NCBI GenBank assembly: GCA_003216455.1
Contig: QCIV01000001.1
Location: 151,862 to 215,861 of the forward strand
Origin: Prochlorococcus sp. AG-402-N17
GTDB lineage: Bacteria > Cyanobacteriota > Cyanobacteriia > PCC-6307 > Cyanobiaceae
Direction: 5' to 3'
DNA length: 64,000 nucleotides
The position numbers and the translations under genes were made by a program. Shown here piece by piece: positions 59,336 through 64,000 of this stretch. The number at the start of each line of letters is the position of its first letter. Position 1 is the first letter of the stretch. Under the pieces are notes generated by a model. The model was not told the origin of the DNA. It made no database searches and worked only from the letters and a program-made list of their open reading frames with translations.

Positions 59336-59515
59336 ATGGAAATTGGAACACTTTTTTTAAAAAGTAATTCGACGGGAATTATCACTTTTTCTGAATTAGA
59401 TTGGATAACTACCCATCAATCTAATTTCACTAGGTTGGAGGAATCAATAGCAATTAAATTAGGCAGAATGCTTGATGCAGGATCTATCAATATTGGTTGC
59501 CGTTTGAAATCCTGA
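59336..59515 (+). CDS. 59-aa hypothetical protein
   Basis: MEIGTLFLKSNSTGIITFSELDWITTHQSNFTRLEESIAIKLGRMLDAGSINIGCRLKS*. Confidence 0.5.
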   Translation: MEIGTLFLKSNSTGIITFSELDWITTHQSNFTRLEESIAIKLGRMLDAGSINIGCRLKS

Positions 59516-59729
59516 ATAAGTTTTTATTTTAATAATTAAGTATCAAAAAAAGAAAAAAATATTTTTTTCGGAAAAGAATCCATTCTTTAAATATCTTTCT
59601 TTTTTAGGATTTAATCATTCACTTATTTCTATCTTAGGTTTTATTTGGTTTAATTCTGCAATTGAAAAAGTAGTTTAAATTTTTGAATTTTTTGTATATT
59701 AAAGTTATCTTTAAAAAATTTATTATATT

Positions 59730-61046
59730 TTGAGCACAGGATATTTACAAAGAAAGGCAGCTTGGGAAATTTTATTAAAAGTTAGTTCTGGTGATTTTTC
59801 TGATCATGCTCTTGAAAAGGTTTTAAAAAATTATCAATTTAATCCTCTTGATATAGCTTTTATTACGGAATTATCTTTTGGATGCATAAGGTATAGAAAA
59901 TTTCTTGATCTTTGGACGGATCATACATCAAAAATTACTCATAAAAAGCAGCCTCCAAAGTTAAGATGGCTTCTACATATAGGTTTGTATCAACTATTGA
60001 AAATGGATAAAATCCCATTTCCTGCTGCTATTTCTACTACTGTAGAAGTAGCTAAAAAAACAGATTTAAATGGTTTAGCGGGAACTGTAAATGCGATATT
60101 GAGAAATGCATCAAGAAAATTAGAACAAAAAATCTTTCCGGAATTATCTTCTGATAGAAAAGAAAGAATTTCATATCTTGAATCATTTCCCTTATGGCTT
60201 GTGAAGGATCTTTATAAATGGGTCGGCATTAGCGAGGGTGAAAATATCATTAAGGCATTTAATAAAAAACCATCAATTGATTTGAGAATTAACCAATTAA
60301 AAACTAATTTAGATAACTTTTTGAAAGTACTTCATGAAAATAATATTTGTGCTGAAATTATTAATGATTTACATAATGGAATTACTTTAAAATCTAATCC
60401 AAGATCTATAAAAAATTTACCAGGATATAATGATGGACTTTGGACAATTCAAGATAGATCTTCTCAGTGGATAGCACCTCTCTTAAATCCAAAAGAAGGT
60501 GAAAAGATTTTAGATGCTTGTGCAGCTCCAGGAAGTAAGTCCACCCACCTTGCAGAATTAACAAATGATAGTGCTGAAATCATTGCCGTAGATAGATCAG
60601 CAAAAAGATTAAAAATACTGCAATCAAATTTAGAAAGGTTAAATTTGAAATCTGTTAATACCCTTAAGGCTGATGCTACGAGTTTGATTGAATTAAATCC
60701 TAAGTTTATATCTTATTTTGATAAGATTTTATTAGATGCTCCATGTTCAGGCATTGGAACTCTTTCCAGGAATCCAGATTCTAGATGGTCTTTAAGTAAA
60801 GAAAAAATAAAATCTTTAACTTTATTACAGGAAAAACTTTTGGAGAGTATTTTCCCTCTTTTGAAAAAAGATGGCACTTTAGTTTATTCAACTTGTACTA
60901 TTTGTCCCGATGAAAATAATCTATTAATTGAACGATTTATTGAAAAAAACAAAACTTTAAAATTGGTTAGCCAAAAGCAAATTTTACCTAGCTTGGATTA
61001 TCCTGGTGATGGATTTTATTCTGCAATAATTTCTTATAAATCTTAA
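59730..61046 (+). CDS. rsmB: 16S rRNA (cytosine967-C5)-methyltransferase (Sun); TTG start
   Basis: 'DACAAPGSKSTHLAELT', 'LLDAPCSGIGTLSRNPDSRW', 'LVYSTCTICPDEN'. Confidence 0.95.
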   Translation: MSTGYLQRKAAWEILLKVSSGDFSDHALEKVLKNYQFNPLDIAFITELSFGCIRYRKFLDLWTDHTSKITHKKQPPKLRWLLHIGLYQLLKMDKIPFPAAISTTVEVAKKTDLNGLAGTVNAILRNASRKLEQKIFPELSSDRKERISYLESFPLWLVKDLYKWVGISEGENIIKAFNKKPSIDLRINQLKTNLDNFLKVLHENNICAEIINDLHNGITLKSNPRSIKNLPGYNDGLWTIQDRSSQWIAPLLNPKEGEKILDACAAPGSKSTHLAELTNDSAEIIAVDRSAKRLKILQSNLERLNLKSVNTLKADATSLIELNPKFISYFDKILLDAPCSGIGTLSRNPDSRWSLSKEKIKSLTLLQEKLLESIFPLLKKDGTLVYSTCTICPDENNLLIERFIEKNKTLKLVSQKQILPSLDYPGDGFYSAIISYKS

Positions 61047-61055
61047 AAATATAAT

Positions 61056-62834
61056 TTAATTGTTAACTGGAATTTTATAAATTTCAGATATGAACTTCTT
61101 CCATAAATAAGCTGCATTCCCACTAGATAATTCAGATTCCTTGTTATCGTCGTAACCTATCCAGATCCCTGTTGTAAGGTTATCAATGGAACCAATAAAC
61201 CAAAGATCTTTATTTCCATCAGATGTTCCTGTTTTCCCAAAAATTTTCTTTCCTTTTATAGAGGCTGCTTTTGAAGTGCCTTCTTTTACTGATTTTTCAA
61301 GTAGTTTATTCATTTGTTTGTTTACGTTTAAATTTAATATTTTCTTGGAAATAGATTTGTTTTCCCAAATAGTTTTTTTATTAAATGATTCTATTTTTTC
61401 TATGATTTCAGGGCTTTGAATCTTCCCATTATTGTTTATTGCAGAATATGCATTTGTGATGTTTAATAGATTATCTCCGTAGGAGCCAATAGCTAATGAT
61501 GGGAATTCCTCAAACTCTTGCTTGTAACCTAGTCCAAATGAATTCGCTAAATTAATAATATTTTTTAAGCCGATTTTTTTCGTTATTGATATCGGAACGA
61601 TATTTGATGAACTTTTAAATGATTCAATCAAAGATATTGAACCTCTATAGTCTTCTGAAAAATTTTTTGGGCAATAACTTTCCCAGCATATTGGTAAGTC
61701 TTCAAATTTATCGCTTAATTTTATTCCTTCTATTAATGCAGCAGCATAAGGGATTATTTTAAAAGTAGAACCTAAAGGTCTTACAGATGAAATCACTCTA
61801 TTGTATTCATTAATTGATGGATTTTTGCTGGTTATCATTGTCCTGATTAGTCCTGTGTTTGATTCGATAGATAAGAGACTAAATTCAAGTTCTTTAGGCC
61901 CTGCATATCTTGATATTTTTTGACCTTTTTCTTGCCAATCTTTCTTGATAGAAGATTGAATTCTTAAAAATTTATAATCATTTTTAGTTCCAATTCTTTT
62001 ATCTGTTTCCTGAAGAATAAAGTTTATTAGTAATTTATCATCTAAAAAATTATCAGCTGTTTGATAATTTAATTTTATTTTTTCTTTAATAGCCTTATTC
62101 TTGTTTGCAAGAGAAATATATCCATCAACATGCATTGATTCAAGAACTTTATTTCTATTTTTAATAGCTAGTTCTAAATTTTGATAAGGTGAATAAATTG
62201 ATGGAGCGGGAGCTAATCCTGCAATTAATGCGATCTCTGATAATGTCAATTCTTCTATAAATTTTCCAAAATAAACTTGGGCAGCCTCGTCTACCCCGTA
62301 TGCTCCTGATCCTAGATAAATATTATTTAAATATAATTTTAAAATTTGATTTTTGTCATATCTAAATTCAAGTATGAGTGATATAAATATTTCTTTGATT
62401 TTTCTTTGAAAACTTAGATCATTATTTAGAAAAAGTAATCTAGCAACTTGTTGTGTAATCGTACTGCCTCCCTCTTTAACATAACCACTTCTAATATTTT
62501 GAATAAGGGCACGTGAAATACTTTTTAAATCTGTTCCATTATGTTTATAAAATCTTTTATCCTCAGAAGATATAAAAGAATGTTTAAGAAAAAATGGAAT
62601 TTTATGATAACTATTATCTATTTCAAATTTGCGGCTTAATTTGCTCAGTATCTTATTATCAGAAGATAATATTACATAAGAATATTTGGTTTCCCGAAAC
62701 TTTTTATTTTTAGATAAGTCAAATCTTAACGTACTAAATATTAGACTAAAAAAATAAAAAGATATTCCAGAAAAAATTAATATTGGAATTATTAAAACAA
62801 AAGATTTGAATTTAATCTTTTGCACCTTAAGCAA
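61056..62834 (-). CDS. PBP1-type transglycosylase/transpeptidase
   Basis: 'EDKRFYKHNGTDLKSISRALIQN', 'EGGSTITQQVAR', 'RPLGSTFKIIPYAAAL', 'GKTGTSDGNKD'. Confidence 0.93.
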   Translation of the reverse strand: MLKVQKIKFKSFVLIIPILIFSGISFYFFSLIFSTLRFDLSKNKKFRETKYSYVILSSDNKILSKLSRKFEIDNSYHKIPFFLKHSFISSEDKRFYKHNGTDLKSISRALIQNIRSGYVKEGGSTITQQVARLLFLNNDLSFQRKIKEIFISLILEFRYDKNQILKLYLNNIYLGSGAYGVDEAAQVYFGKFIEELTLSEIALIAGLAPAPSIYSPYQNLELAIKNRNKVLESMHVDGYISLANKNKAIKEKIKLNYQTADNFLDDKLLINFILQETDKRIGTKNDYKFLRIQSSIKKDWQEKGQKISRYAGPKELEFSLLSIESNTGLIRTMITSKNPSINEYNRVISSVRPLGSTFKIIPYAAALIEGIKLSDKFEDLPICWESYCPKNFSEDYRGSISLIESFKSSSNIVPISITKKIGLKNIINLANSFGLGYKQEFEEFPSLAIGSYGDNLLNITNAYSAINNNGKIQSPEIIEKIESFNKKTIWENKSISKKILNLNVNKQMNKLLEKSVKEGTSKAASIKGKKIFGKTGTSDGNKDLWFIGSIDNLTTGIWIGYDDNKESELSSGNAAYLWKKFISEIYKIPVNN

Positions 62835-63774
62835 CTAAAAAACTATGTCCTATCGCTAAAGCTGTAACTAACATTCCAGTTATAAGGAACGGTTGGGCAC
62901 TTGCTTGATATTTGACATCAAACTTTAGAGGATCTCTTAGTAACCACATATCTTGAAATGTAATTTGTGGAATTACCAATAAAACCAAAATTACTGAAGC
63001 TAAATGTTGACCAATAACGACTAATACTACAACCATTGCTAATTGAAAAATGTCAATCAGTCCTGCACTTATTCTACTTGCATTTTTAATTCCAAATACT
63101 ACTGGTAGAGAATTTAAGCCTAGCTTTGAGTCTCCTTCAACACTTTTGAAATCATTAATAACAGCAATTCCAAGTCCTGAGAGGCTATAAGCAAGTGTTA
63201 GTATCGCCGTCACGATAGTTAATTTCCCAAACAAGGCTTGTCCTGCCCACCAAGGTAAAGCTATATAAGATGCTCCTAATGCATAATTTCCAAGCCAACC
63301 ATTCTGTTTTAATTTGAGTGGTGGAGCAGAATATATATAACTAACAAAGGAACCTCCTAATGCCAAAAGTAAGACAGAGGGGAAGCTGTGCTTAGCATAT
63401 AAATCTAATAGAAAAGCAACTATTAAACCCCCTATAAGTAATATCCAGATTTGTATTTTTACATCTTTAATTGAAATTTTGCCAGAAGGAATTGGTCTAT
63501 TTGGTTCATTAATCGCATCAATTTCCTTATCAAAAAAATCATTTATGGTTTGGGTATAACCAGCCAGAAGTGGCCCACTCATTAACATACATGCTAATGA
63601 AGCTAAAACATTACTAAATGTCCATTCAAAATTCCCACTTGCGGCTGCTCCACAAATAACTCCCCATATCAAAGGGATCCAGGTAATTGGCTTCATTAGC
63701 TGTATACGAAGTTTCCATATACTTGAAGTTTCAGATGCACCCTTAATTCCTAATAGTTGTTTTGGATCATTCAC
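62827..63774 (-). CDS. chlG: chlorophyll synthase
   Basis: 'LMKPITWIPLIWGVICGAAASGNFEW', 'INDFFDKEIDAINEPNRPIPSGKIS'. Confidence 0.96.
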   Translation of the reverse strand: MNDPKQLLGIKGASETSSIWKLRIQLMKPITWIPLIWGVICGAAASGNFEWTFSNVLASLACMLMSGPLLAGYTQTINDFFDKEIDAINEPNRPIPSGKISIKDVKIQIWILLIGGLIVAFLLDLYAKHSFPSVLLLALGGSFVSYIYSAPPLKLKQNGWLGNYALGASYIALPWWAGQALFGKLTIVTAILTLAYSLSGLGIAVINDFKSVEGDSKLGLNSLPVVFGIKNASRISAGLIDIFQLAMVVVLVVIGQHLASVILVLLVIPQITFQDMWLLRDPLKFDVKYQASAQPFLITGMLVTALAIGHSFLVA

Positions 63775-63782
63775 TTTAATCT

Positions 63783-64000
63783 TTAACCTTTCTCAATTTC
63801 TTCTGGGAAAAACCAGTTTTGTTCACCATTCTGAAATTTTGCAGTGATTCCAATACTCCTGCCATCTGTCATCTTATAGCCTGTTATTACGGCTTTAGGA
63901 TTAGAGGATATTTGATCAATTAATTTCGCTGGTAGTCTATCTTTTACTTTGTTAATGTTAATTTTGATTTTACTACCGATTTTGGGTAATAATTTTGTTT
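63783..64000 (-). CDS. DUF2862-like protein (partial, runs off window)
   Basis: ...TKLLPKIGSKIKININKVKDRLPAKLIDQISSNPKAVITGYKMTDGRSIGITAKFQNGEQNWFFPEEIEKG*. Confidence 0.7.
   Translation of the reverse strand, partial: TKLLPKIGSKIKININKVKDRLPAKLIDQISSNPKAVITGYKMTDGRSIGITAKFQNGEQNWFFPEEIEKG

Overview
The window is a strongly AT-rich, densely packed chromosomal segment. It looks like a high-light-type marine Prochlorococcus; this is inferred from chlG, pipX, PTOX, a Nif11-type protein, DUF1651/DUF3104/DUF3764-type small proteins, CrtISO and the overall gene content, and no database search was run. The right part (about 24.7-64 kb) is mostly conserved housekeeping: aroQ, miaE, cobI, der, ecfT-like, pipX-pipY-sepF-proC, recO, deoC-like, hpf/lrtA, lipB, acyl-CoA/ACP synthetase, pdhC, queA, cysK, two transsulfuration enzymes, rpsD, yidD, murE, nfu, mqo, lepA, trmH, a photolyase-related operon, rsmB, a PBP1-type gene and chlG. 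The left part (1-24.4 kb) is richer in accessory genes: many very small proteins, several below the 60-aa cutoff of the ORF track, plus pseudogenes and intergenic dyads. It ends at a decayed tyrosine-integrase gene beside the 3' end of tRNA-Thr(GGT), with tRNA-Tyr(GTA) next to it. The most interesting signals are: (1) a ~390-nt hairpin-rich, terminator-ended intergenic RNA candidate at ~14.1-14.49 kb with two Shine-Dalgarno-associated micro-ORFs; (2) the decayed integrase/tRNA island with a cluster of ABM-like small proteins, one frameshifted in a T-run; (3) a candidate glutamine-riboswitch/Downstream-peptide-type leader before a DUF4278-like small protein; (4) a DCC-DUF2805-DUF2256-photolyase-like operon whose photolyase-like protein seems to lack the usual Fe-S cysteines; (5) perfect dyads at 3788-3809 and inside queA. 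All family names come from recognised motifs, not from searches.
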